Program-made: the position numbers and the translations under genes
DNA from: Aplidium turbinatum
Lineage: Eukaryota > Chordata > Ascidiacea > Aplousobranchia > Polyclinidae
Assembly: GCA_918807975.1 (NCBI GenBank)
Contig: OU964932.1
Span: 17,019,501-17,083,500, forward strand
Direction of reading: 5' to 3'
DNA length: 64,000 bases
Notes under the pieces: model-generated
Told to the model about the DNA's origin: nothing
Database searches by the model: none
What the model saw: only the letters and a program-made list of their open reading frames with translations
Shown: positions 22,231 through 34,190 of the stretch, in pieces
How the letters are laid out: each line of letters opens with the position of its first letter
Position numbering within the stretch: position 1 is the first letter of the stretch

Positions 22231-23440
22231 CACAGGCCAACAAAAAAAATTTTTTAATAAAGGCAGGACATGTGAGAGTCATTTTAAGGTATTTCAAGGC
22301 CCCTGATTCTGAAAATGCACTAAGTTTTCTCGAATTGGCTTTAGTTTTTTGAGTTAGCCAAGATTCCAGCTACCACTTTTGATAACTAAATCTTTAACTA
22401 CTACAGTAGGTGGTAGAAATGATTTTGAGAAAAAAGCTTAACCTTGCTCCAAAACATTACTGAAGGTATTGAGGTTACTCTCAGTCATGCCCGTTTTCCT
22501 ATTGTTTCAAGCAAATCACCACTTGAAACAAGAGAGGGCAAACAAAAAACAGAAATAGCAACGTCCACGCAATGACTGCCTTGCACACTCTATGTAAACA
22601 TGATATTCCAACTTCCTTCGAACATGCTCACCGTACAGAAGTATCAATTTTTATGGTGATTCCACGGCTCTCTTTATGCCATGGCACTCTGAATTTCTTA
22701 GCCTTGAGCCCAGAAACGGGTTTAAGTGCAATGTTTGCATACTTTAGGAGGAACCCAGGACTTATCTTGATCACCCAGTTTCATGTCAAAGTAATAATAA
22801 TAATAATGCTTGTTTTTATATAGCGCTGTATCAATCGCAGAATGCGTTGCCTCATGCAGTAAAATATATCTGGGTTGTTTGTACAGCATCCTACTTGTCA
22901 AAGGCATATTTTATTAGCCTATATGCCATTTATTTAGCCTATAGACCACAAAAAACTTCTTGCAGCAAAGACTTGGCCTTAGCAAAGGCTTAGAATAAAA
23001 TTTCATTTGTACAGTATCCATTTCAGTAGGCCTACCTTTTCAATATAAAGCTGCATTCATAAACACATGACTTTCTGGATATTTTTCTTGTGATGTAGGC
23101 CTACTGATTCACAACTGTTTTCATTGAACATTTACGGTATGTCTCCGTTACGTTAAACACATTTCATTTCAACCTTTGCTTGCGTTTTGATCTTTCGTGC
23201 AATATGAACCAATTGAACTAGACAAGTGCGATTATGACATCACAATGGTAAACAGGGCTGAAAATAAGTAATTTGCTAATTGAAAGTTGAGTAACGATTT
23301 CAAAAATATTTTCATTGTCGAATATCTTGAAAACTAGAGCCGATTCGAATAAACTAAGTGCATTTTCGGAATCAGGGGCCCTGAAATACTCTAAAATGAC
23401 TCTCATCTTTTGTGCCTAAAATTTTTGTTGATCTATATGT
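22231..23440. mobile_element. Element X copy 1: ~1.2 kb with >100-bp terminal inverted repeats
   Basis: Left arm CACAGGCCAACAAAAA, GTGAGAGTCATTTTAAGG, GGCCCCTGATTCTGAAAA, TGCACTAAG, TCGAATTGGCTTTAG is repeated inverted at 23330-23440. A second copy with the same arms is at 52725-54299. Outer boundaries and target duplication are not sharp. Interior non-coding. Confidence 0.6.
22797..22890 (-). repeat. SINE-D tail fragment
   Basis: AATAATAATAATGCTTG followed by TTTTATATAGCGCTGTATC and GCAGAATGCGTTGC is the reverse of the 3' end of the SINE at 34806-35080. The head is absent. Confidence 0.7.
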
Positions 23441-23943
23441 TATAGATTCACTGACTGCGAAAAGGCTGTAAAATCAACTAAAATGACACTAAAAGCATGC
23501 ACTATTAGTGACTCTCAGACTTGGAGTAGGGTGAAGATGTTCCACGTGGAAGTTAACAGAGTAAGTGACGTCAAAGTCACGTGGTCAAATTTTGAGAAAT
23601 CCACTCTTCAGATGCTGCTAAACCACTTCGAAATTTACTAATTTTTCAGAAAAATTCAGAATTTTTCCTTGGGTGAACCAGGGTCAAAGGTCAAAACCCA
23701 ACAAAAATTTTAGGTTTGCAAATATTAGTGAGCAAAATGGAACATTATTCCAAACTGACAAAAATTTTAAAGAACATCAAGGAAAATGAGCCACCCTACT
23801 GCCTAGCCTATTGGTAAATCCGGCCCTGCCTGGACGTTTTTGTTAATAGATTCAGTGAAGTCCATCCACGCCTTTTGTTAACCCATCTATCCTATCTGGA
23901 CCTAACCTATCTATGGCGAGGATACATTTCACTGATAGTGTGA

Positions 23944-24336
23944 AATACATTCTCATTATTATCATTAAAGGATTGATCTGGAAGAAATGATTGTTGATTC
24001 TGCACTAAATAAAATGAGGTGCAATATACACATTGCAGGCTACAATTTCCAACATGATGAGTGACAGGTGCAGCCCTATTTGATCATATGTAGTTAAACG
24101 CCTATTTTCTATGGATAGTATTCTTTGTGTGATTTATGCAGCGCATTAGAGGAAAATAGCCACTGCCTAAAACAAATTCGTATAAAAATAAGTAGGTACC
24201 GTAACATTCCCTTTAAAGATAGTTCCCCAGATACTGATACGCAATTATTTAAAGTTAGCTTCCATTTGTTCAGTGTATATTTCTGAGTTCTGATCACTGA
24301 TCTGTCCAGAAAGATTTTAAACTGGCAACAGCAGCA
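23944..24336. other. 3' flank of the decayed transposase gene, nothing else recognised
   Basis: AT-rich, without open frames of note or recognisable repeat ends, up to the hAT duplication GCTGATAG at 24337. Confidence 0.4.
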
Positions 24337-24768
24337 GCTGATAGCATGGGCGTCCGCAGGTTTTTGGTTAGGGGTGGTCAAGGTGGGTTCACTCTGCCCT
24401 TTCGGCCGGATGCCAATTTTTTTTGAAAATTTGACCATTACACCATCCAGGCAATTTATCCTTTTTATCAGTGTTTACATTTCTACCGATTTTTATCAAT
24501 TTGGCCAGAGCAAAAATTATCAGTTATATAATCGTTTTATTGCATACTATTATCGTGCTCAAGTGAACCTTGCGTAAGGTGCCGTGTAATATATGCATTT
24601 GGGGTAATAATGCACTTTGTTTTGTCATAACTGTGTGGTTTCCGCAGCGACCGACTGCTAGTAGCTAGTAGTTCCAAAAAGAGATACAGTAGTAAAAGAA
24701 GGTAAGAACAGAGAAAAAGAAGCATTACAATTACGCGATGGTATTTGGGAGTCTATAATCTTTAAAAC

Positions 24769-25705
24769 CAGTGGCGGCTGGTGAGTCCTAGAAATGGGGG
24801 TGCTGCGGCCGGGCTTCGCTCGTCCGCGTGTCTGCCAAAGGCGAATAGCCTACAACAGCGGGAGGGGGGGGGTTTCCTTCGGAAAATTACATTTGATTTG
24901 GTGCATTCTGACTTCTGAGCATATTTTAGCTCTAAATTGTGATAGAAGTCTAAGGTAAAACTTGGCTTATTGGTTTTGCAAATGTGTAGGCTAATATTTT
25001 GAAGGGGATGATCAACAAACATATGTGAATAACACGTTCTTAATGATAAAAGAGAAAATGCTTGTTTTTTTTTCATTACCTATACTCGACAAAAAATTCT
25101 CCCGTGGCCTATGTCACTTTACATTTTGGATGTAGATACGTTGCTTGTTGCATGACATATTATATTTAAGCAGTTTTTTCCACGGATGGGAAGTACAGTA
25201 GACCTATCCTAAAAAGTATCAGTTTTTCTAGTGCTTCCGTATTTGCGTTCTTCTTTAACTAAAACTACCCTAATGCTAATCAGCGAAAATGTAAACTACT
25301 AATTGGTTTATTGCGTAATATTTAACAGTGCATAATTTCACAGCGTAAAGGTGGATTCAAACTGGTGTCGCTATTGCGTCGTAACTCGTAAACTACTTTT
25401 GACGTCACCACGAAGCTAGACACAGTGCATCGACTTTTCACTTTGTGCTTTTTTTTCTGGTTCTGGTTGTGTGCTGTCGCGAAGACAGCACATCGCTTTG
25501 CAATTCGTTTGTATAGGCAAATCAAGAAAACACTCGGCTGTAGGATGTCACGATCGACGCCTCTACGACGTTCTGCTTGTGTGCTGTTTCAAAACAGTAT
25601 ATATTTTCTAGCACGCAGAGTTTTCAAGTATATTTGAGAAACTTTTTGTGAAAACTTTTATGAGAGTGCTGCAGCACCGCAGCACACACTAGCGAGCCGC
25701 CCCTG
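24769..25705. mobile_element. hAT element, 937 bp, exact TSD
   Basis: Ends CAGTGGCGGCTGGTGAG and CTAGCGAGCCGCCCCTG; exact 8-bp duplication TTTAAAAC (24761-24768, 25706-25713). GTGCTGCGG near the left faces GCAGCACCGCAGCAC near the right. Nested in the 24345 element. No transposase frame. Confidence 0.92.
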
Positions 25706-25764
25706 TTTAAAACCATACACAGAAAAAAGTTATGAGTTGTGATTATATCAACAGCAAATTTGAA

Positions 25765-26454
25765 AATTAGCGTCAAGTATTCAGAGCAAATATTGGTGGC
25801 ACCAGTGAGGAATACTATCGCCGCTCCATTTACGTTCCTTACATAGACTCTTTAATCCAGTCTCTGAAAAGTCGCTTCTCAGAGACGAACATGCCGGCAT
25901 TCATGTTATACCGACTGCATCCAGCGCAGATGGAGAAAATTGACCATTCAGACTGCAAAGCCCTGGTCAAAACCATACACCAATTCTACAACTTTGACAA
26001 TTTTCAGCAGGACGCTATGTCGTGGTATGACATAACCATAAAAGGAAAATTTCCTCAGTCCGAAGACCAGGAAGAATTGGAATTTGTGGACTTGGTGAAA
26101 AATATGGAACTTTTTCCAGCTGTACGTCAAGCGATGATAACATTACTGACCCTCCCCGCCACTACTTGTACGGTAGAAAGATTATTCAGTACAATGAGGC
26201 AGGTCAAAACATGGCTCAGATCAACCATGCCTGGCGACAGGCTCTCCGGGCTGTATATGATGAGTGTCCACATAAGCCGAATAAACTCGGACAAAAATTC
26301 GTTCATCAAAAAAGTCTCCGAAAAATTCGGCAAAGACCCACGTCAACTTCACTTTTTATTCAAGAACAGATTAACTAAACTGGTGGCTGATTGTTCTTTT
26401 CTGTATGATTCAATGTTACGAACAGCTTCATTGAATTCACGAAATACGAGATGA
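25765..26454 (+). CDS. hAT transposase C-terminal half
   Basis: Frame continuous from about 25765 (RANIGGTSEEYYRRSIYVPY, IDSLIQSLKSRFSETN) to the stop at 26452. It includes QFYNFDNFQQDAMSWYD, and then the dimerisation domain: VRQAMITLLTLPATTCTVER, LFSTMRQVKTWLRSTMPGDR, LSGLYMMSVHISR. The EEYYRRSI...PY block and the T-VERLFS-x-M-R--K-WLRSTM-x--RLSGL block are typical of the animal hAT clade containing P-element-like/ZMYM-type hAT genes. About 230 residues are open, out of an expected ~600-800. The N-terminal BED finger and DDE aspartates are not here. It is the protein of the 24345 element; a tail of ~60 codons after the domain is unremarkable. Confidence 0.88.
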
Positions 26455-26822
26455 TTTTATCTGAAACTGTGAATTATCCTTCTTCAGATTTATGTGAGAT
26501 ACAGCCAGTGCCCGCACTAGTAGGCCTAATGTGGTTCTGAGAGTACAGGAGCTCAAGTTGTCGAATTTTGCAATTACAGGTAGCTCGTAGGTATCTTCGT
26601 AAATTAATAGAGGAAGTGGGATACTCCCGAACAAGGGTGATGATCACAATCGGAGAGCTTGACCAGCCAGTCATCACTTGTATCACCTTCACCCCTCTCC
26701 CCCCCTTTCAGAAAATTGTCTATTTTTGCATGTTCTCGTTTTTTCATTCAACAATTTTCCATGGGGGCTGGGGGGTCAGCTGACCCCATTTGCCCCTATG
26801 TGCGGATGCCCATGGCTGATAG

Positions 26823-27088
26823 CTCTGTGGCATGAATTAGTGGTGTGATATTGAATAAGTAGAATAACCCAGCCTTATTGTCAATTCTTGCAACACTTGA
26901 CTGCATAGAAAAAAAATTATCTGTTATATTTTGATGCATGTACATTGTACAATCTTGCGTGTAGTTTTCCAAGTCCATAAACTTTTTTTGCTTGTTTTGT
27001 CAGGTTGTTACTCATTTGTGTTTCTTGATTCATGTAGGCTAATCAATACTGTAATGTACCGTAACCTAATTTTAAAGTTTAACGTAAA
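26823..27088 (+). promoter_or_regulatory. Probable PSME4 5' flank and leader
   Basis: This 266-bp stretch lies between the hAT at 24345-26814 and the PSME4 start codon, so the gene's core promoter is either here or inside the transposon. No clear TATA or CCAAT box was identified. The start codon context is AAAATGG (G at +4). Confidence 0.3.
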
Positions 27089-30000
27089 ATGGATGCGTTC
27101 AAGAGTCGTCAACGCCAAGAATTAAGAGAACAGCAGCTTGGATTTAAACCACAGTCTGAAATAGTGCACAACATTAACCTTCCTTATGATCATTGTTACA
27201 TCGACAATGAGTCAAATGTTGCTTTGTCCTTAATTAAAACGAATCTAGCTAAAGCTATTTTAAGTTTGGACATCTACGAAGGTGTCAGTTTCTGGACAAA
27301 TCAGCTGACAAAGTACATCAAGTTATATGGCTTCAAGTTTTCTAAAGAAGATCACATTTTATTTGTTAAGCTTCTGTTTGAAATTATCATAATGCCCGAG
27401 TTGGACAGTGCACTTGTTTCGCAAATGTGTGATTCCCTTAGGAATCTTCTGAAGAAGCGCCATTTGTTAAGTTGCAGTGACTTACAATTGGAATGGATCC
27501 CTTTATACAAATTATATGAAAGACTTGTATATTCTAAAAAACAGATAAAAGGCTTAGAAAAGATTCCTTTGCTAATAAAGGAGAAGCTTGAAGATTTAAT
27601 TGTAACATGCAATTGTTATTTCATTCCAAAATGTACACAGAGTATGTTAGATGAATGGAGACCTTGCCTTTGTCCATTTTCTTGGCCAATGCAGAAGGCT
27701 GTAAAATATTTCAATATATTTTTGCCAATGCTTGCATTTGATGATGTGGATAGGAACGTTTCTTGGAAACTATGGGCTGATGAATTTTTGTTGTTGTGGA
27801 CTTCAGTGAAAGATGTGTCTTGTGACAAAGATTTCGTTAATTTGTTTGCTCGTCTTGCTTTTTTTAATATTGGGCACATTGATTGGCTTAACTATGTTAA
27901 TCCACTGTTTGCGAAATTGCACTCTGCTCTAAACTTTCATTTTAATGATTTACAAAAGAATTTAACAAATCAAAATAAGGTATCTTTCAAGATGCTGTCT
28001 GTTTGGATAGTTTCTATGATGGGAGGAGATTTAACAAAGATCATTCTCCAAAACTTAAATTGTCTATTAAAAGGAGCAGAAACATATTTCCATCCGTATA
28101 ATTCTGGTGATTGGACAGACAACCTTTTCAGCTTTGTTGAAGAAATAACTTTTTTTTTTGTAGACAGGGTATTTAGAGAAAGATATGAAAGGAATGACTG
28201 GAAACCCATTATTCCAAAATCTTTTCTGTTAGATGATAAAGACATAGAAGAATTTGTTGAAATATTGAAACCAGTTGTCTTGTTGACTCTGTATAATGAA
28301 GCAACTGCAGGTGTTACTACAATAACAAAGGTGCTTAAACATTTGACACATTTGAGACCTGATCTGATTTTACCAGAATTGTTGGATAAATCATACATTG
28401 CTTTAAATGCTCCTACAGAACCTCATCAAGTGACAGGATGTTTAGCTGCTCTTACATTTGCAATTAGCGCTGGTATATCTGGATACTTTGATACAAAAAA
28501 GCACATTGTCCCTTTGTTATTTCAATGTCTTCCAGCACTTGATTTGAATGATCTTTCAAAATCAACACTTGCTTTCAAGTTCATAACCATGTGCATAGTC
28601 AGAATACCTCTTGTTGATTGTAGCAGCATGGCACAACATCACACTCATTTAAGTGAAAGTGAAAAAGAAATATTTCATATGACAGCTCAATTTGAAGCTT
28701 TTGCATTGCAAGTATTTGATCGATGCTTCGTTCTTTTGGAAATATTTAATCAAGGTAATGAATCACCTTATCATGAGTCAACCTCTCCTGTTGCTTCACC
28801 TCTAACTTCATTGGAAATAACCTTTTGGAATGACCTTATTAATACCTGCTGTGCTATTCTTCATCAATCATCCAAATCCATTTATGAAGCCTGTTTAAAG
28901 AAAGTTTTTTTGTTTTCATCTACCCATTTACTGAAAGAAAACACTGTTATGGGTGTTGTATCCAGGATAGTTTCTACTGCTGTTCACATTCACCCTGCTG
29001 AAGGACTTGCATTGTTTATTCCACACTACTGTAATGTAGTGAAAGAATACTTTGTTGAAAATACCGAAGCAAAAAACCTTGAGACAGTTGATGAACAACT
29101 GGTTTGGGATTTGACAATTTTGTCTGTACTCTGTTCAGATGCAACAGAGCATCTTCTGCAGTACAAGCTCATGCTATTTGAAGTAGCTGAAAATGGGATA
29201 GAAATGTTAGCAAAAGAAGCATATAAACCAGCTGTTGCTCTGGTTGGAAACTGCATACAGGGTTGGTCTTCATATTTTTCAACAGACAGAAAATGTTGGA
29301 ATGGTGTTGATTCTATGCATTCTTTTTCTATTTCTGACTGGGGTTCAACTATGTCACCATGGAACATTGCAATTGAATGGCATATACCATCGGAAGATGA
29401 GTATGAAGCTTGTTTTGGGGCACTAAATCAATTTCTTGAACCTGCAGTGCAAAAGTTGCATGATTTTAATAATAATCATATTGATTTGACAAAAGAAGAA
29501 CTGAAAAAAGTCTTGACTGTAATTAAAGTGCTATTGAAACAATGCTACATGTTTAGTTATTCAAAACACTCAAATTTGATTCCACCATGCGAAAACACAT
29601 CTGGAATTTTCTTTAAAAGTTGGCCAATTTGTACAGTGGAAGCACTGCCTTTTTATGACTCAGTTATGTCTAAAAATACTCGAAAGCAAGTGCATACCAA
29701 AGTATTCAATGTTCTCCATGCTTCTTTGAAAAACATTTTGCAGATTAGGGAAGATGATGCTGATGCAATTTGCTTAATAGTTGAGATTTATAAGCAAAGC
29801 TTTTTCAAAAGTAGACAGCTAAAAGTTGAACTTGACGAATATTGGAAATGTTTTGATTGTGAACGATTGAAAATGCGAGATGTTTTTGCAATGAACAAGA
29901 AAAGTAGTCGTATTGTGCATGTTGGCCGGGTTGAGTTTCAGGAGCAGATGAGAGTGGCAGAATCGTTCTCATTTCCTTTAATGCATGACAAAATAATGTT

Positions 30001-33000
30001 GGATCTTTTAGATCTTTCCATGTCACATTACTCCAAAGTGCGACTAAATGCTCAAGAATGCTTTTTTCAAGGTATGGAACTTGATCATGATGCAGCATAT
30101 CAAAAATACCTGCCACATATTTTGAGACATTTGGACCCACAGGATGAGATTAATCCACAAGCATATGAAGGTGCGTTAGACGTACTTATTGGAATAACGG
30201 AAAGTACTTTATTTTCCAAAGGAAACCAGAAATGGAATGCTATTTCAGCAATCTGGCTGTCACTTGTAAATGCTCCTTCTTTGAACAAACAGTCCATAAA
30301 GGATTTGTTTGACTTGCTAACTTTGAAGCTTTACAACAACTTTGTAACTGTTTCAGTTCAGTCAAAAATTACAGAAGGAGCAATGCAAAGTGCTATAAAT
30401 CTAATGGCATCCAACAGTTTACCTTCTATTGAAAAATTTGACACTAAAGCTACAATAGAGAAAGGAAAGAAATTCAATGATTATCTCAATCACAGCAATT
30501 TGAACAATTACAAACAGCTTGTAGACAGCCTCATTGCCATTTACAATTCTGGAAAGTTGACATGGATGCGTTCAGAGTTAGCAGTCGAAATGTTATCTCT
30601 TTTGCTTCGATCTGACATTCCTGCTTCCTCTGCACTGTCAACACTTTTTGTTTCATTGCTGGTTGATGACAGTGTCAAAATTCGTCACCTCGCAATATCT
30701 TCCTTTGTTGCTATATTGCAACAACAAAAAAGGGAACATGTTGTGGAAATGTTATCAATGGATGATGCTGTGACTACAGTAGAACAAATGACAGGGCTGA
30801 ATGTGTGTGACCCAACGGACAATGCTTGGCTTCTGTATGACGAAGACAATCTCCCCAACACAGAAGAAAAATACAATGCAATGAAATTTGTTGACAAAAC
30901 GTTTTGGGGATATTACTGTTGGCCAAAACAGTTAAAGACGTATGCTTCTTTTGATCAACAGCCTAAACTAGATCGTAATAGAGAGGGACTTCCTTCTGGA
31001 GAGGTATTTGCGTTTGATCAATTTACTAATACGGAATTTTTGGAACAAGTTGTTAATTTTTTGTGTATGGAAGTAAACAAGAGTGTATCGGAAGGCCCGT
31101 TTTTCTGTGTAGGGATAGAAAAGAACAAATTTGATTACAAAAAAAGCGATATGTTTAAAGGACTGTTTCGCAATTATGGAGACACATTTTTGCCGTTTTT
31201 CAAACCACACATTTTGCGGCTTGTGACAGAAAAACAGGCAAGTCATCAGAGATGTGCTGCCGAAATAATAGTTGGCATTGTGAATGGCTCTAGACATTGG
31301 CCCTATGCAAAAGTAAGCAAGTTATGGGACTGGCTGATTCCTGTGCTTCAAACAGTTCTTTGTCATATTGGACATGAAACAGAAAACGACTGGTTAACAG
31401 CATTTGAAGAAATGACTCATAACAGAGACCCTCGACAAATACATTGGTTACTAAATTTTCTTGTCAATGCACCAACACATATTAGCAATAGTTTGTTAGT
31501 GCAAACAAGCAAACTTAAAGTGCTTCACTCCAGCATCCGCCGACAACGCTGGAAAGTGCCACAACTGCTAGATAAAACGTTGAAGCTTGTTGAACCACTG
31601 CTGGATTGCTCTTTTGATGAACTTAGAATTACAATTGGACAAGTATTATCAACTGTTTTCAAGTTTGATATTCCCGTAGTGGGCAAATTGTCAACAGTTG
31701 AGCGAATCCCATCAATCAATGAGTTTATCCAGCGAGTCGTAACTCGTATCATGCATTTTGATGAGCTTGCTGTGAGTAACGCTGTAGATCAGGTCAACAT
31801 TGCAGGACTTTCACTGGAACAATCACATGATTGTGTTCATTCTTCGACAAAGTTTGATGAAACGCAGGTAACAGTATTAGTAAAATAAGTTTTTGACGAA
31901 TTAGCGTATTTAATGTTACGTCCAATACTGAAAAGTTTGGGTGGGAATATTATCGTTTCTAGCAGCAGTTGCAACGTTCCCTTGATAAATGCAATGCGAA
32001 AGTAAAAGCAGAAACATACGAGTTGTTTTATTGGTTCGTCAGTAAACTTTATAACTACTGCTAGTAACGATAACTTTACGTCAGTGGTTTTCATTTCCAA
32101 AACTCTGGAAAAGCAACGACTTGAACATGGTTCCCAACCTGGGTTCATGAATCCCAACGGGGTTGTTGAATCTTTAAGAAATCTGTCAATTTCATGACAA
32201 TTAATGTCGTATGAGTTCAAGGTGAATGATTTCTAACCAAAATCTTAAGTCTACAACTTTGATAATGTTTATGGAGTATCCTATGCCTGAAGCAAGACTT
32301 ACCATTGCTACCTCTTGCATTTTAACCTTTCGAGGAGCATATAGCCTTGGTTTGAATCAACTACAAACCCTGTGGAGTTGTGCGTTATATCGATTCATGT
32401 CAATGGAACTGACATAGTTCTAGGTATCTTAATACATCTGCCGAAATTCTTTTCCAAGTTGAAAAAATTAAATAAAAATAAGAGTTTGACTTCACAATTA
32501 ATTTGAAATGCCAGTGATGCATTATAAAAACGTTGGTACGTTTGCTTGAGTTGTAAGCTACTTTTCTTGTATGGTGAGCAACTGAGCATTGCTAGAAGAA
32601 TAAACAAACAAACGTATCACTTATATCTTACTGCAACAGATCGTTTTGTTTGACCCTAGTTTTGTATTATCAGGCAGACCACCAGTTGGCAAGAACTAAA
32701 GCTAAGACTCGCATCTTCAAGTCGGTTATACAATGGATGGTGTATTTTCACTTTGACTTTCAACAATTCAAAATCAGCTTTTTTTCTCTCCTTCCTTTGA
32801 TTGGTGAGATGTATCCAGTACATGACTCAACGTCAGATAAAGAACTTGGGATACACGTGAGCTTGGGTATATCTGCCATAGCAGGTCATGTGATTGAGAT
32901 AAAAGAAATTAAAAACGCTTTGGATGTCATCAAGGTCATTGTTGTGGACAGTTCTTGGCAGACAAAGTTCGCTGCTCTATCTTATATTCAGATATTTGGT

Positions 33001-33516
33001 TTTACTAACCTCTTCTCAATACGCTCCAATGAAGATGCTACAACTGCATTGCAAGAAATCATAGTAGATTTACTTCAAGATCAACAATATACAGTTAGTC
33101 AAATGGCCTGTTCTACTCTGTCTGGTTTAGTTCAGTGCCGAGCCATTCCCGTGACCGAAAACTTGACACAGCTCGCCCACAATTTATGCAGCACGAAATT
33201 GAAGAAAAGGGGTAATTCAAACCTAGATGATGAAGACATGGCGAAACGCATGTTGAAACGTCACGCAGGTATACTTATCACAAGCGCATGTGTGTCATCT
33301 GCGCCTTACACCATTCCCGATTGGATGCCAGAACTTGTGTTACTTCTAGCCAATCACGTACATGACCCTCAGCCCATTCGAAGGACAGTTAAAAGTAGCT
33401 TAGACGAGTTTCGGCGAACACATCGTGATAATTGGATGGAGGACAAGAAAAAATTCACGACCGACCAACTTGACGTCTTAAATGGTGTGCTTACTTCTCC
33501 AAGTTACTACGCCTGA
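27089..33516 (+). CDS. PSME4: Proteasome activator complex subunit 4 (PA200/Blm10)
   Basis: Two coding exons: 27089-31867 (1593 codons, ends phase 0 at CAG/GTAACA) and 32674-33516 (280 codons plus stop, after TATCAG). Total 1873 residues, close to human PA200 (about 1843). PA200 is a monomeric HEAT-repeat solenoid that caps the 20S proteasome, opens its gate independently of ATP, and acts mainly in the nucleus, including on acetylated histones. Matches seen: SEIVHNINLPYDHCYID near residue 25, FWTNQLTKYIKLYGFKFSKE near 70-90, EEWRP-like DEWRPCLCPFSWPMQKAVKY near 187-206, LVNLFARLA-like DFVNLFARLAFFNIGHIDWL near 248-267, and the end RRTHRDNWMEDKKKFTTDQL to SPSYYA. The C-terminal YYA is the HbYX-like tail that inserts into the alpha-ring pocket. 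The first Met is used because homology begins about 20 residues later and no in-frame exon precedes it. An unusually long first exon is the oddity. Confidence 0.96.
31868..32673 (+). other. Single coding intron of PSME4 (806 bp)
   Basis: GT at 31868 and TATCAG ending at 32673; phase 0. It splits the protein between FDETQ and ADHQLARTK. No transposon end or RNA gene recognised inside. Confidence 0.93.
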
Positions 33517-33926
33517 GTTCCTACCGTTGGAATTATTAAGATTCATAACCGCATTTCTTGCTTTGCATTTGCAGTTTTTGCATTATTCATGTCTATATTT
33601 TGGAGTTATAAGTAGGCTAGGTTTTGTAAAATAATTGATAGCATTTGTATGTAAGTAGTAAGTTATAGCCTACATTATAGCCCAGGTTGTGATTTTCTTC
33701 GAACATTGGCAAATGTACTAAACTGTTTACGCAGATACATTTAATAATATGTTTTCGGTACTGGTTCAATGAAATATTAGACATCAAAGACATGTATGTT
33801 TGTTTTCTGTGTATAATTTATCCCAACGTACCCAGTGGATTGTCTGTTACCGTACTAGAGTTGGTAAAACTTCAGGCAAATTTCGTACTAGGCTACTCTA
33901 GCTTTAGTCCACAATGAATGAATTGT

Positions 33927-34146
33927 TTACTCGATTGTAAAACTGTTTGCTCTGCAAATGATAGGCATTAAACTATGTCTATGATAACGGCCGATTTCTT
34001 GCTCTCAAGAACATTTTCCAGGTATTCCTGTCATTTCCTTATATACAGGAATACTTGGAAAATGTTCTTGGGAGCAAGAAATCGGTTGTTGCCATAGTTT
34101 AATGTTGCCTATCATTTGCAGAGCAAACAATTTTACAATTGAGTAA
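33927..34146. repeat. Near-perfect hairpin with ~105-bp arms in the probable PSME4 3' UTR
   Basis: Left arm 33927-34031 (TTACTCGATTGTAAAACTG...AGGTATTCCTGT) and right arm 34045-34146 (ACAGGAATACTTGG...TTTTACAATTGAGTAA) are inverted copies with only a few differences. The loop is 13 nt. No duplication or transposon-type terminus was seen, so it may be a foldback element or an inverted duplication. Confidence 0.88.
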
Positions 34147-34190
34147 CTTTACAAAACCTCTTCAAACTGGCCTATGAGTTATGACATCCA

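Larger units (their letters stand above)
21808..23796. mobile_element. Inverted-repeat DNA element with ~170-bp ends
   Basis: The first ~170 bp (GGCTGGCTCAAAATCC...GTTTGACCCTGGTTTACC) are inverted at the right end (GTGAACCAGGGTCAAAGG...GAAAATGAGCCACCC). TA lies on both sides (21806-21807, 23797-23798). GCCT on each side is an alternative duplication, so the family (Tc1/mariner-like or other) is open. It holds the long-repeat element at 22231-23440. No transposase seen. Confidence 0.65.
18612..23828 (-). mobile_element. hAT element, 5.2 kb, exact TSD, with own transposase and three inserts
   Basis: Ends CAGGGCCGGATTTAGAAC and TTGGTAAATCCGGCCCTG; exact 8-bp duplication CCTGGACG (18604-18611, 23829-23836). 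Minus-strand transposase pieces occur on both sides of the LINE insert: LLSTCAELYSSLVDFLSEI and RDEFDQQAKATLSNV (about 20480-20590), then PEALSELSSKEKFKINS and IIPMLDALEANLRRRANVY (about 19440-19590), then the dimerisation domain at 19036-19452. Inserts: LINE 19640-20482, hAT 20620-21535, inverted-repeat element 21808-23796. Confidence 0.9.
13060..23943 (+). mobile_element. Older decayed transposase gene, split by two large insertions
   Basis: Three coding pieces are seen: about 13124-13223 (LQECNKLRNQIAKEE...RPKPKRTLN), 18057-18611 and 23829-23943. Removing the insert 13224-18054 with one TA copy joins the frame as TLN/TSITDFLVIEELP. Removing 18612-23828 with one 8-bp copy joins EKIDLD/VFVNRFSEVHPRLLL, running to a stop at 23941. 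The middle piece has KLTATVASFGFSSAVCESGL and RQANLVLLGFKKEMTEKI, matching the C-terminal region of some hAT-like transposases. The middle piece itself needs at least two frame changes, so the gene was decaying. Its element ends are not firmly located; the left end may be at 11391. Confidence 0.65.
24345..26814 (+). mobile_element. hAT element, 2.47 kb, exact TSD, with transposase fragment and nested hAT
   Basis: Ends CATGGGCGTCCGCAGG and GTGCGGATGCCCATG; exact 8-bp duplication GCTGATAG (24337-24344, 26815-26822). CTGACCCC/GGGGTGGTC blocks lie inside the ends. The C-terminal part of the transposase is at 25765-26454. The hAT at 24769-25705 is inserted upstream of that coding part. Confidence 0.92.

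Noticed and set aside
21801-23805. hAT assignment for the 21808-23796 element
   Set aside because: No 8-bp duplication and ends do not begin with CAG; TA or GCCT flanks fit better, so it is left unclassified.
31882-32220. Minus-strand 127-codon frame overlapping the PSME4 exon end and intron
   Set aside because: Shadow of PSME4 and its intron; no domain, and composition does not resemble a protein family.
33965-33972. ATTAAA as the main PSME4 poly(A) signal
   Set aside because: It lies inside the hairpin arm and lacks an obvious downstream GT-rich element; AATAAA at 34191 is a better candidate, although the choice is not settled.
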